DNA of 64,000 bases, taken from the NCBI GenBank assembly GCA_003194525.1, contig NBIV01000194.1, positions 62,001 to 126,000 of the forward strand. Direction: 5' to 3'. The stretch's first letter is position 1. Every line of letters starts with the position of its first letter. This stretch comes from Gracilariopsis chorda. Taxonomy: Eukaryota > Rhodophyta > Florideophyceae > Gracilariales > Gracilariaceae. Shown here one piece after another: positions 21,388 through 32,192 of this stretch. The position numbers were made by a program, and so were the translations under genes. The notes beneath the pieces were generated by a model. It saw only the letters and a list, made by a program, of their open reading frames with translations, searched no databases and was not told the DNA's origin.

Positions 21388-22622
21388 ATGGCAGAACCAA
21401 ATGCACACCACACGAGCGCACATGAACGTGGGCCTTATATTGAACCACTCCCTCCAACGCTTCAACATGCTTCCATTCAGCCTAGTTCATATAAATTTTC
21501 CAGCGAAAAGTGCAAAAAAGCGCTCAAAGTACATAAGGCCAGCGGTGCTATCACGCAAAGCTCAAAACGAAGCTTAGAATAATATCGATGAAAATCGTAC
21601 AGCAAAAAGTAAACGCGTCACGTCTTCTTCAGCTGATGCAGCATTCAGGGCCCAGCTCTAGCGATGATCCTATTTCAATTTACACGCTCCCCCACACAAC
21701 TGTTAGAGGTCAGATATACGATTCCGGTGAAGAGATGGTTCATTTTCTTCGAGAATATGTGCCACAAATGACTGGTGATGAAGTGGTCGTGGGGCAACCA
21801 TCGCTGGCATGCATTTATAATAGTTCGTATTCGAGCGAAAATCGAAGGACTGCCCTTGAAGCAACAGATTATTGTAGACTGTTACACGTGCTTGTAGATT
21901 CTCGTATGACTAGGGCGAGAACGAAATTAATGGAATGCCTAAATACGGAAGAATTTGACCGCTAACACAAAGATCCATGATGTGCATAAATTGCGCCGCT
22001 TTTCAACGATTTTTCATTCAATGCTTCCGCAAGCACAATTATTTCCGGAGGAGTCATATCAAGTGACATAAATACACTTAAGCCGGCAGATCATCCGTAT
22101 ATTCGCGAAGGAGGTGTGTTAAAGAGAAAGCCTGCGGAATTTAAAAGCCTTCATGGTCAATATGTGGCAAAATTTGAAACGTCCGGACATGCAGACCCAG
22201 AAGCATTTGCAAGTTTTGCGTGAGGGAAATCATACATCATGTATGGGTACTATTTTCTGCAGTTAACCCCGATTTTGAAGCCCTTTGTCACGTGTGCGCT
22301 GGAAAGTGATGCTTAAAGAGAGGAAAGAGTGAGAGGTGGTATGAACCCATACGGATATGGGTGGAGTGAGCTTGTTCGAGGACAAAATAACAGGTCCAAA
22401 CGAGACGTACATGATGTAAATTTTGTTGCGTTAAAAGGATTGGTTTCTGTAGTAAAACAACAACTTTCACCTGTTTCTGCTGGATTAGAGGCACTGGAAA
22501 TGCGACGGCTACAGTTTGAACTCATAGATGCACAAACGCGCTTCACTACATCTGCGCTGGAGGCGATTGGGCATGTCAAACATATGTTGGAGAAAGGCGT
22601 GTGTGCAGAGGAAAAACATTAG
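21388..22622 (+). pseudogene. Unrecognised decayed gene
   Basis: Pieces suggest one broken gene. ATG 21388 (MAEPNAHHT...) is open to 21582. The frame changes into 21588-21965 (IVQQKVNASRLLQLMQHSG ... DEVVVGQPSLAC). 22085-22225 reads KFETSGHADPEAF then KSYIMYGYYFLQL. 22329-22622 ends in a Leu/Glu-rich, probably coiled-coil region (LEALEMRRLQFELIDAQ). I know no family for it. At least three frame changes or stops separate the pieces, unless some are introns. Confidence 0.35.
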
Positions 22623-22944
22623 CTTGAAGGTGTTCTGCACAAGCTCAAAGAAAGTCTTGAATCAGATAGAGCAGTGTAGTCACACACGCTCCACAAGGGC
22701 CATGTACAGATCAGGTTCCCTCTCGCGTCGTGGCTCCCGTCCATCTCTCCAAACCTTCCTAGGCCCCCGCGTGAATCACCTTCAATTATTGCCCCCTCTT
22801 CCAGCAGTACGCTGAGAACCCCTCCCCCGAGTACCGTGCACACCGCGCCCTTGCTCATTGACGATCCATTCAGCGCATGCTGCACCTGTGCGTCGTGCAC
22901 CGCGCCTTCGTTGTTAAGGATTCGCAGCATGCGTCCAGTATAAG

Positions 22945-24236
22945 TGATTTCGTTCTCCCTGGACATCATGAACAAGTTCGTCAGATCGAGGACATGGACG
23001 CTCACTGTCCGTTTTCACAGATTTGACGGGCTTTGGAAGGCTGGTTTCAAAGCTCTTTTATCCAATTTAGACCTTCAACCCGTGGCAGCCACCTTGCTTT
23101 CTCCGCTTCATCGTGCCATGCTCCGAGATTCTAAGCGTGACGTCCCTGCAAAAGTACAGTATTCCGGACTAGAGTCTCTTGTTATCATTGATCTCACCGC
23201 CATTTCTATGATGTCTTGGATTCTGGCTTGGCTCTTTAGGTTCTGTAATAGGCATTGGGTCGACGACCAATTGCGCGGAAACCTCCGAAACGAACACTAC
23301 GTTTAAATAAAAACACGCTCTGCTCTTTGATGTGCCATTTTTTTCCGAGATCATCCACGCGTGTTTGTACCCCATGAATACGATCAGTACTCTACCGACA
23401 AGTTACTCGAAATGAATTGTGTCCATGTTTTCTGCGTCTAAGATGTTGAAGCCATGATTCATCAACGCATCGTGCCATAGCAAATTGCAAAAACCATTCC
23501 AGTTGTATTTGAACATATGATTTTCATAAATGGTTTCGTGCATTGCGACCCGGATCTCAGAAATATTATGGTCTTGCGTACTGGGTCAGGAGACTTTCGA
23601 CTCTACTTGCTAGATCACGGCCCTTATCTCGAGTTCAATGATCACTTTCGACATAGTTACTGTAGGTTTTGGAAAGGTTTTGTGTTACGAGATAACCCGT
23701 TGGCTAAACAGGATTGGGATAGACTTGATGCCCCTGGCTTTGCAAACGTCTTCTCCATGTTGTTGCTCGACCGCACCTGGAGCTTTGCCAAACAACTTGG
23801 TACCGATATTTGGGTCAAGATGACACTCGAAGAATTTGGAGTTATTCGTGAGGATTTGAAGGAGGGTGGCTTAAAGTCTGAGGCTGATGTATCGCATTTG
23901 CTGAACAAATTCCTGATGAACTCATTCCTGGATTCAAAAAGAATTCTTTGGTTCGTAATGTTAACCAGGCGCTAGGTGCCCAAGTTCAGCGCTTTAAGGT
24001 CGATGCTCGGCATGCTGTTAGAGAGTTGCGCATTTTCAATAGCAACACACCAGACCGGCCACAGTGAAATGTTCACGGGAATACTGCCATCGTTTTGGCT
24101 GGTACTCACGTTCAGGACAGTGTTTGGAATGTATGTGAACTGTTGCGAGCGTGTGTTGGCACGGCTGCTCTGTGGATAGATGGCATTAGCGCTGAAATGC
24201 AGTTGTTTGCGCTTCATATCCTGCTTTATATGTTCT
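22945..24236 (+). pseudogene. ABC1/ADCK1-type atypical kinase, broken
   Basis: In order: VLPGHHEQVRQIEDMD; then after a frame change SNLDLQPVAA ... LHRAMLRDSKRDVPAKVQYSG (Ala-rich loop and catalytic Lys of the VKVQYPG element); LTAISMMSWILAWLF and WVDDQLRGNLRNE. 23340-23516 gives VPHEYDQYSTDKLLEMN with stops near 23440 and 23478. 23517-23975 carries GFVHCDPDLRNIMV (catalytic HxDPxxxN, where HADPHPGN is usual) and LLDHGPYLEFNDHFR (the DHG metal-binding motif). A last shift near 23930 leads to FKKNSLVRNVNQALGA. UbiB/ADCK proteins act on quinone or lipid metabolism in mitochondria or plastids. The block order is complete, so this is a dead full-length gene rather than a fragment. Confidence 0.75.
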
Positions 24237-24670
24237 AAATGTGGTACGGTTTCACTGCTTATGGTGGTAATCGAGGTGGTGGAAACAGCGATAATGTTGT
24301 ATTGATCGGATGATGCTGCCTTCGACTGATATAATGGGCGATATGCTCATTCAAGGCTCTTTGGTCTTACAATTCATGAATATTCATACAAACCGTGTGC
24401 ATAATCTTTGTGTCCTATTCGTTCTTGTGCCTTAGTCGGACAAATGGGTTACTTCCTCAAGAATTTGAGCAGATTGCAGTGAGATTGTCCGGTCTATCTA
24501 GGGTTTACTGTTGATGAGCATTGTGGGTGTGTCTGTGAGCAAGTGACAGTGTGAGTTTTCGACGTGTGATAATATGGCATTGCATTGTCTAGCGTTGATT
24601 TCGTTCGAGAAGGAGTGTGTACTTTGTTTGAAACGTATTTAACTGTAATATACATATTCTGCAAAGATTA

Positions 24671-25470
24671 GAAGTATTGTAGGTGAAAGATTGGGAGAAA
24701 TTGTCAGCGGAACCTTATGTCAGTGACATTGTTGACGCTGTCCTGGACACCCTTGAAAAGTTGGGCTGTGACGACAATAAGGAGAGAGTCGAAGAAATTC
24801 TCTGTGCAATTGGCGATGGAGGTAATGTGGCAACAAAAATGATGCTAGAAACGCTTTTCACCGAGTTCAACGAAGGATACCCAGAATGACGAGTTGCTGC
24901 AAGTTTTGCGATATTAGAATTCTATCGGAGATCGTCTGTGATCGTTTGAACCTCCTCTATTCTGGAGGTTCTAGTGAGGCAACTGGCGGGTATTGATGAT
25001 GGAGCTTCTAGAGCGGCTTACGAAGGGCTGAACGTTATGTCCACAATTGTACCGAATGAGTGCTTTATTGTACATGTTCTGTGATTAGGCAGTCACTGCG
25101 AGCGGCATTTACAGGAACTGCTGTGACGGATGCAATATGTTTTATAACTGCGTTGCAAATTCCTAGGAGTGTTTCACCGTTTGTTCCGATGTTGAAAGCA
25201 GGATTGCGGAATGGTAGCTCAGAACGGCAGGGGCAATTCGCGTTGGGTATGGGAGAACTGGTTGAGTTCATCAGTACTAAGAGGCTCGGAGTGGTTGTCA
25301 TCAAGTTTGCTGGTGCTGTAATCTGGGTTATATTTGGACGATTTCATTGGCCACTTAAAAGCCAGTATACTGAAAGGTTTCTTGGCTTTGCAGAAAAGGT
25401 TTGAGTTGATGTTGCATGCTTTTGTGCTCCAGCTACAAAGCATGGTGGTGGATGACTGGGTGGAATCACT
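24671..25470 (+). pseudogene. GCN1-like HEAT-repeat fragment, broken
   Basis: 24683-24889 reads WEKLSAEPYVSDIVDAVLDT ... ATKMMLETLFTEF and then, across a TGA, RRVAASFAILEFYRRS. After another stop comes ILEVLVRQLAGIDDGASRAA. 25060-25404 gives LQIPRSVSPFVPMLKAGLRN, FALGMGELVEFIS and IKFAGAVIWVIFGRFHWPLK. This succession fits the C-terminal HEAT repeats of GCN1 (ALGLGELIEVTS, ITGPLIRIIGDRFPWQVK). GCN1 binds ribosomes and activates the eIF2-alpha kinase GCN2. Only about 260 residues of a protein usually over 2,000 aa are present, with at least three stops, so it is a relic piece. Confidence 0.7.
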
Positions 25471-25580
25471 CCGTATGGAAGGTTCTGCGTCTGTGTGGTC
25501 TCTACTATCTGCTGGTTGCTTTTCTTGGGAAGTAGACACGGCGGAATGCGGGGATTGTGCATGTAGATTCTTCTTGTTGA

Positions 25581-26100
25581 GTGGCTGAATTGTCAGAAAG
25601 ACGTACCGGCACAGACAGTGTTCAAGGAAGCTACACGAGAGATACGATGCGGAGGAAGGGTACCTGGTTCAGCCTTCTGCAGTGTATCTGGTACAGAACT
25701 AGGCGAAAGCCGTTCATGAAACAGCAGCTTTCGCAACTAAGAGTAGCGGCTTGTAACGAAATAGGAAGAAAAACACGGATGCGGCAGCGGCTCGCGGTCT
25801 GGGCTGTGCGTGGTGGCGCAGCTTGTTGTCCGCGGCTGGGTGACGACGGCGATGCATGCGGGCAGAGCTATTTCTGGCTGGCTACCGGCACCGGAATAAA
25901 ACCGAGACACACACAAGTCGATCTGTTTTCGCTTTGCTCAGCGTTACTTTCGCTTCGAAGGATGCGGGCGAGTGCTAACCCTCTCACCCGCGCAATTTGT
26001 AGCACTAAACACGAGGCTGAAAATCGTTAAATACATAGCTAAAATCTAAGTTTCTGCTGCCATGAGACACAGAAACAAGAACACTGTTTACATTGACGGT
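25581..26100. other. No recognised gene; possible LTR-like stretch
   Basis: An open frame at 25581-26030 has no recognisable motif. The sequence GAATAAAACCGAGACACAC near 25890, followed by pyrimidine-rich DNA, has the look of an LTR polyadenylation region, but there is no second copy to prove it. Confidence 0.2.
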
Positions 26101-26122
26101 GACACTTTGAAGCGGCGTCTTC

Positions 26123-28062
26123 TTAACAGAAATGATTATCACGTTGTTCAGAGAGCGCTACCAACGCTTCTGCAGCGTTACAATTGAAGTCTACTCCCCC
26201 TAAAATCTTTCTAACAGCCTCAAGTCGTTTCGGGCGTCTGCGCCACAGCGCAATTGGAATGTCGTCACCGTGCTCTACGTCTTTCTCGTCTTGATTCCTT
26301 CTGCAATTTTTGTGATCAGTTTGCGGCTGGTTTTCCTTTTTTGCGGCGGCACCTGCTCTAGCAAACCTACAAACAGATGCTGTTGCCTTCTTTTCTGCTT
26401 TAGTGCATCCCATCGAAGCCAACGTGACTCGCATATCTCCAAAAGTTAACAATTCAGCCCAATTCCTGGATCCAACTACTTTTTTTGGACTTGAAAGTTT
26501 GTTCGCGGCGTGGATAGGCCCAATGCGTTTGTGCAGCAACTGATGAACAAAACACAAATTGGACATAAGGAGCTCAATATAAGCAAGCGTTAAAACCGCA
26601 TGAGAGCCAGAAAGTGTTATGCAATGCATTTGTTACACAAGATTGTGACTAGCGCGCTGGTTGTAAAAAACCGAAAGAGTGTCAAGGTTAAGCGTATCGT
26701 GGTCAATTCGACACCTACTCTTCAACATCTTATGAGCGTTGTAAGAGTAAATCTGTTTGGTAAACGGTTAAATAAACCGATAATCCATAGGCCACAGTCG
26801 CACTTCTCTGAATGCTTTGCGAGCGATGGGCAGTGTAATTGCTCGAAGTCCAACGATGCCTATCTTCACTTTCAGTACAACATTGGTGTTTGAAATGTGA
26901 CAGTGTCGCATCAATGCGTCTCTTTTTTTACAAATGCACACTTGGAACGTTTTGTTCACAGCCTTATCACAGGGCTGCTAAATGTGAGTTGTGGTAGCAG
27001 AAAGCTTTATGAAATCGATAATAGCGCCTTCGCATACTCCAAGCCACTAAAGGCTCTGGCGTGAACTATGGCCATCCAAAATTAGAGCGAACGGCTTCTC
27101 TTTCGGCACAAGATTTCGAATGAACTTGTCAATTTGCTTCACAATAAGAAGCATACTTTGACTTTCCACAGAACAATTTTCACTAACCAACAGGCATGTA
27201 TCAGATGGGCACCAATTTTCTTTTGCCAACCGATTCGGGTTACCGTCTTCCTCAAAAAATTCCTTCCGGGTAGGTGGCTCAAGCCAATGCGACATTTTAC
27301 GCTAACCAGCCGCGATCAATATAATCGGTGCGATATGTCCCGCAGCGGACACCGTTATTCCTGCAGTTACATGCTTTCCAATTTCTTTCATGGACAGCCT
27401 TGTTCCACCTTTGTTACTGTCAGATGGGCAAAAGCACATTAAAAGTCGTCCAAATTCAGGGATATGCTGGTCTCATCGTAGTTCCAAATAAGGGTTGCAT
27501 CCGACAAAATACCAGGGTGTTTTGTGTCATGTTGCATCAAAACTTCTTTTAGTGTCTTCAAATGATGAAATGGTTGGGCAGCTACACGAGCTTTTGTAAT
27601 GCTTTCAGCGTTATTGAGCGCTAGCTGGCGAGTTTTTGCTCAGAATCGACGCATTGTATCGTCACTTGGAAGACCATTTCTGTAACCCTTCCAGCCATCC
27701 TCCGTTATGCCAGCCGAAGTGATCTTTATTTGTCTGTTGTCCAGTGCAAATTCTCGCTTAGCCGCTTTAAATGCTCTGTTTACTACCAAAAATTGTTCCG
27801 GAACGGAGACGACGAATGGATGACATGCGTAATAGTTAACGGGATCCAAGAGCTTTTGGAGTTGTGTTTTGTTCTTAGTTTGTAATGTCTTTCGGATGCG
27901 TTGTACGGTTGCTGCTGATTCATTAGTTTTTGGTGACGTTATGAAGATAGAGACTCCCTTTTTTAACAGCTCCAAAACAGCCTCTCTTCGAATTTGCTGA
28001 GGTTTGCGGTCTTCATGCTGTGTTTGTAATGTCGCTGACATCCGCTGTATCGAAGTTGGCAT
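26123..28062 (-). pseudogene. pogo/Tigger-like (DDE_1) transposase relic
   Basis: Minus strand. 27640-28062 has an N-terminal helix-turn-helix-like region (RREAVLELLKKGVSIFITS ... TVQRIRKTL). Then IWNYDETS (first Asp, codon at 27475-27477), the characteristic WLEPPTRKEFFEEDGNPNR stretch, LILDGHSSR (second Asp, 27074-27076) and QPCDKAVNKTF (third Asp, 26966-26968). About 35 residues separate the second and third Asp, as expected for DDD transposases of the pogo group (Tc1/mariner superfamily). 26123-26629 is a basic C-terminal tail. Frame changes and stops (one just before QPCDK) inactivate it. No inverted ends were located. Confidence 0.7.
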
Positions 28063-29402
28063 GCTTGTTGTGGCGGCACAGACCGGTCGTCAGCTTGGAA
28101 GGAGCGGGATTTTGCTTGGTGCTCATTGTGTGAGCTGACGGCGGGCACCTCCAAAACCGTCAATTCAAGAGTCGTGTTTATGAGACCCAGGCAAACTCAG
28201 CCGCTTCAAATTATGCCATGTACCAAAAGAAGACTTTGAGAGGGTTACCCCAATTGGCGCGAGCTACAATGGTTTCCAACGTGCAAGGCATCATGCTCCA
28301 TGTCGTTCCATTTTATTCCAACAACGTTTGAGCTGATCTGTTTTGAAGATGGAATTTCGTCTTTCGATTAGCTTTATGACACCAGCACTTGCGCTTTGAA
28401 AGTAGCTGTGCGGCAGGGGGTGTATGCAGCAAACGGCGACAATGAGCTCGATGGAAACGGCGTCGTGCACGAATTCTTTTTCATTACGGAAGGCACAAGT
28501 ACGAGTGCTGAAGCAGGTTCTATCAGCGCCGAAGACCACAAACTGGCAGTTCGTTGATCCTTTTCAAAGGCGTTGTTAATCGCGCTCTTCTCTCCTGTGC
28601 GAGCTGCAAAGGCGTGCTGCTACATTGCTCACCCCCGTCGAAGCTGCCACAAAAGTCGTGCCTGACGTGCCTGAGTATTACGTATAAACATACTCCAGAA
28701 AATATTGCACATCTTGCGCATCTCCGGCACACTTTCATCATTCTGACTCGATTTCGCTAGCGCAGCGCTGCGCGCCTTGCTTGTTGCGCTTGCTGCAAAA
28801 TTGCCTGTTCCATTCCCTCTTACATACTGTGTATACTTCTATTCCCACTTTATTAGCCTGGACCATAACTTGTTCACATTGCATATGCCCCGTTCATTCC
28901 CGCATTTAGCTTTGTAGCCGCCCGCTCAGCCCTTGTCTCACATTCTGTATTGTATTGTTTCTGGTAGATTTTCCCTGCGCGTTACTTTGGCAGTGGTTCT
29001 TACTATTCGCGCCCAGCCTGGAGCCGCGGCGATAGCAGTTGCTCTTCGTCTCGACGCGAAACATCGCACAAGTCTCTCTCTCTTCCGCTCAGCCTCGCTG
29101 CCAAACGGAGCCTTATCAATCAGGAGGCATCTGTTACTCCTTCACGATCCATGTATCCCCGTTCTCCCAATGGTCTATCACACCTGGACCTATCATTCCT
29201 TCATAGAGGAATGTCTCAGAATGCACCTCCACACTGCAAAACGCCTGACATCAAAAGACGAAAGCACGTCTGATGGCAAGTGTGGTAGAACAACCGTACG
29301 GGCGTCAGATCTTGACGGACGACAGCGAACACCGTTGCGCGATGACATGGAAGACCGGACGGTGGACAGATGGCAAGAGTGCACCTGACCGGCACGGTGC
29401 AC
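28063..29402. other. No recognisable gene
   Basis: The minus-strand frames at 28291-28539 and 28523-28741 are open but unrecognised. CGCTAGCGCAGCGCTGCGCG near 28756 is a short self-complementary GC-rich patch. The right side reaches the piggyBac element. Confidence 0.35.
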
Positions 29403-29610
29403 CTAGTGTCTATCTGACCAGCGACCTCATATGAGGTCAATTTTAATTACTCTAGAACTTTATCAAAACCTTAACATTTTTCCAAAAACTTTTTCGCTTT
29501 GATCTTCTCATCATGTCTTCTATGCCGGCAGCGCTGAACCATGTCCAAAACACATCATCAACAGTCGTAGCTGTCACATCAAGCACTATCGTCAACAACA
29601 TTCGTACACA

Positions 29611-31713
29611 ATGGCCCCGTCCACAGATCTTCGCAGAACTTTTGGAACAACTGTCAACAGCCGTGCTCGTCTGGTTACAAATGACGCTGAATGCAAACGT
29701 TACTACGGATCTCTATGGAAGTCAACAACGGTACACGGTTCTGTTCTCAATGTCGACATTCGTAAGATCAACAATCGAAATCTTACTTTTCTGACTGTGA
29801 AGTTTCGTCTACCGAATCGAGAAAAAGAAGTAACTCTACCTGTATCTAGTGTCAAGCTGGCTAGCGGTGTTGACGAAGCCGTGAATGCTGCAGAAGAGCC
29901 TATTACCGAGGTTGAACCCATTAATACACAAAATGTGGAGGAAGATGCTCTTGTGACACCATCTCAGATGCAAGTTTTGCAGGCGCAAACAAGTTCATTA
30001 AGCGAAAATGCACCTGTCCAATCAACTGTGATCCATGGTCGTGTGTGGGAAACCTGTACGACGTTGAGTCCTCTGAATGGCTGTATGCAAATGCATCAGT
30101 GGAAAGTGGTTGGCCCAGCTGGAGATTTTATCTCACCGCGTCACGTTCCTCCAAACATGAGTGCATTAGATTTCTTTCTTTGGATGTTCCCTATGCAGCA
30201 TTTGCAGTTCATAGTGAACAGAACAAATGTTCGGTTAGAAAGCAAAGACGTTCGGAGGACTTCAGGGGGAGAATTGCTCAAGTTCTTTGGAATTCTTATC
30301 CTCATGACTCGCATTGAGTTCTCTAACAGACGGGATCTTTGGAGCCTCGAGCCTTTTTCTAAGTTTATTCCTCAGCCAAATATTGGTCTTGCGATGTCAC
30401 GGAACAGATTTGAAATGCTTAGAAGTTCAATATGCTTCAGCGGAAATGGTGTGACTGAAGAGCAGGGAATCGCGCGTTGGTCCTTCGTAACAGATTTTGT
30501 GAAGGCAATCAATAACCATCGTCGGTCTTTTGTCACGCCATCACATGCCTTATGTGTTGAAGAAGGAATGTCACGATGGTACGGATTAGGCGGTAATTGG
30601 ATTGATGTCGGGCTTCCGCACTATACGGTATTAGACAGAAAGCCGGAAAATGGTCTTGAAATGAAGGCCGTATGTTGTGCACGAAGTGGCATAATGCTCA
30701 ACATTGAGCTCAATATGGGTGCAAATATTCCAGAACAAGTTTTTGATTCTGATAACGCCCATGGAACGGCAGTCTTACTTCGCTTAGTGCAACCATGGTT
30801 TGGATCAGAAAGGTTGGTATGTGCGGATTCCTTTTTTGCATCTGTCAGTACAGCGAAAGCATTACTGGAAAAAGGTTTAAGGTTTACTGGAGTTGTCAAA
30901 AATGCTACTCGTGAATATCCCATGACACATCTCTCCGAAACTACTTTATCAGACAGGGGAGATTTTGTATCTATGCTATCGAAAGGAAGCATTATCAATA
31001 ATGATATAATGGCTGTAATGTGGATGGACAGAGAAAGAAGGTATTTCGTATCAACCTCTGGCACGGTTAGTCCTGGCTGTCCTATTATTCGAGAAAGGTG
31101 GAGACGGGAGGGAAATATTTCTAAGAAAGTGGAAATGGAGGTCGCAATTCCCGAAGTGTGTGAAGAGTACTACAAAAACTGTTCAATGGTAGATCGCCAT
31201 AACAGATGCAGACAAGATGATCTGAATCTGGAGAAGAAAATTGAAGTGAAAGAGTGGTCATTTCGAGTGAACTGCTCTCTTTTATCGATTTGTATTGTGG
31301 ACGCCTGGAAGTTGTACAAAGCCGCAAATGGAACCCGAAACGTGAAAAGTCCGCACCACTTCTATTGCCAATTGGCTGATGAACTATTTGAGAATACAAG
31401 GGATACCACAGGTCTAATGAGCAGAGATGAGCAAGAATGTGAAAATGATCATGAGAAGCCAATGTTTGCAGGCACTGGCTTGCATTTAATGCAGACGAAT
31501 AGAAGGAGAAAAAACCAGGATGGCAAGATTACAAAAGCTTTATATCAAGGACGATGCAGTTTCTGCAAAGTTAATACAAAGTCCAAGTTTTTATGTTCTG
31601 GCTGCTATATCAGAAAGGAAAAAGAAGTGGTTTTATGTCACACTGGTACTAATAGAGATTGTTTTATGAAACACATTGAAGAGTGTCACGGTATAATGAA
31701 GTTCAGAAGCTGA
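29611..31713 (+). CDS. piggyBac-type transposase (DDE_Tnp_1_7), 700 aa
   Basis: ATG at 29611, open to TGA. The N-terminal 90 residues form a basic beta-rich region. The core matches the SRWYGLGG subgroup: CVEEGMSRWYGLGGNWIDVG, then YTVLDRKPENGLEMK and SGIM. Known members have VDExMSRWYG, so the first catalytic Asp is replaced by Glu here (E317; read directly as GTT GAA GAA). The second Asp is in VCADSFFAS (D406) and the third in MVDRHNRCRQDD (D528). The C-terminus is a Cys/His cluster (CSFCKV, CSGCY, HIEECH) typical of piggyBac DNA-binding tails. There are no lesions. The E317 change may cripple cutting, since DDD enzymes rarely tolerate Glu there. Confidence 0.9.
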   Translation: MAPSTDLRRTFGTTVNSRARLVTNDAECKRYYGSLWKSTTVHGSVLNVDIRKINNRNLTFLTVKFRLPNREKEVTLPVSSVKLASGVDEAVNAAEEPITEVEPINTQNVEEDALVTPSQMQVLQAQTSSLSENAPVQSTVIHGRVWETCTTLSPLNGCMQMHQWKVVGPAGDFISPRHVPPNMSALDFFLWMFPMQHLQFIVNRTNVRLESKDVRRTSGGELLKFFGILILMTRIEFSNRRDLWSLEPFSKFIPQPNIGLAMSRNRFEMLRSSICFSGNGVTEEQGIARWSFVTDFVKAINNHRRSFVTPSHALCVEEGMSRWYGLGGNWIDVGLPHYTVLDRKPENGLEMKAVCCARSGIMLNIELNMGANIPEQVFDSDNAHGTAVLLRLVQPWFGSERLVCADSFFASVSTAKALLEKGLRFTGVVKNATREYPMTHLSETTLSDRGDFVSMLSKGSIINNDIMAVMWMDRERRYFVSTSGTVSPGCPIIRERWRREGNISKKVEMEVAIPEVCEEYYKNCSMVDRHNRCRQDDLNLEKKIEVKEWSFRVNCSLLSICIVDAWKLYKAANGTRNVKSPHHFYCQLADELFENTRDTTGLMSRDEQECENDHEKPMFAGTGLHLMQTNRRRKNQDGKITKALYQGRCSFCKVNTKSKFLCSGCYIRKEKEVVLCHTGTNRDCFMKHIEECHGIMKFRS

Positions 31714-31989
31714 TGAAGATGTCCACAACCTTGTCAACCTTCGTTTTTATATTAAAAATCTATGTTTGAATGCAAAAGTTTACAATACGTTCATTTTACC
31801 TTTAGCCCCCTACTAATTCAATACGCGTTATTTAGACTTGCTAGATCATTTAAACTCTATTACGAAACTGCCCCTTTACCAGATGTCACCGTATTCTTTC
31901 TGCTGTTCAAGTGGGTGTTATAAACGTTCTGAGAGTTTAAAGATATTTAGAATTTGTCGAGCTCCGGAAGGAGTTTTGGAGTTTTATGA

Positions 31990-32062
31990 AACTCAGCGAG
32001 GTTCGAACTCATGTTTTGTTGCTCGCATGTGACCTGACGACCACTGAGCTGCTGTTATGGCT
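31990..32062 (-). other. tRNA-like A-box/B-box patch
   Basis: On the minus strand GCTCAGTGGTC (A-box-like) is followed about 30 bases later by GAGTTCGAACCTC (B-box-like with a short T-arm stem). Both resemble RNA polymerase III internal promoter boxes of a tRNA. The acceptor and anticodon stems do not pair well, so it is at best a decayed tRNA or a tRNA-derived repeat. Confidence 0.3.
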
Positions 32063-32073
32063 CAGTGGTCGTC
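32036..32073. repeat. Perfect 14-bp hairpin
   Basis: GACGACCACTGAGC (32036-32049), a 10-base spacer, GCTCAGTGGTCGTC (32060-32073). The arm duplicates the A-box-like sequence in opposite orientation. It lies upstream of the piggyBac right end. Confidence 0.8.
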
Positions 32074-32192
32074 TTCTACAAGTACTTATAGTTGAAAGAC
32101 CACCCGGTTGGCCATGTTTCAAGTTCAAAATTTGAAATGTGGGGCCATGGGGATCAGATTTCTTTTTTTTTTTAATTTTGCGTGCCGTTGCG

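Noticed and set aside
25581-26030. 150-codon frame considered as a gene
   Set aside because: No motif, biased composition, and the second half looks like an LTR-type leader; left as undetermined.
28933-29388. 151-codon plus-strand frame before the piggyBac element
   Set aside because: Leu/Arg/His-rich with no recognisable domain; likely chance.
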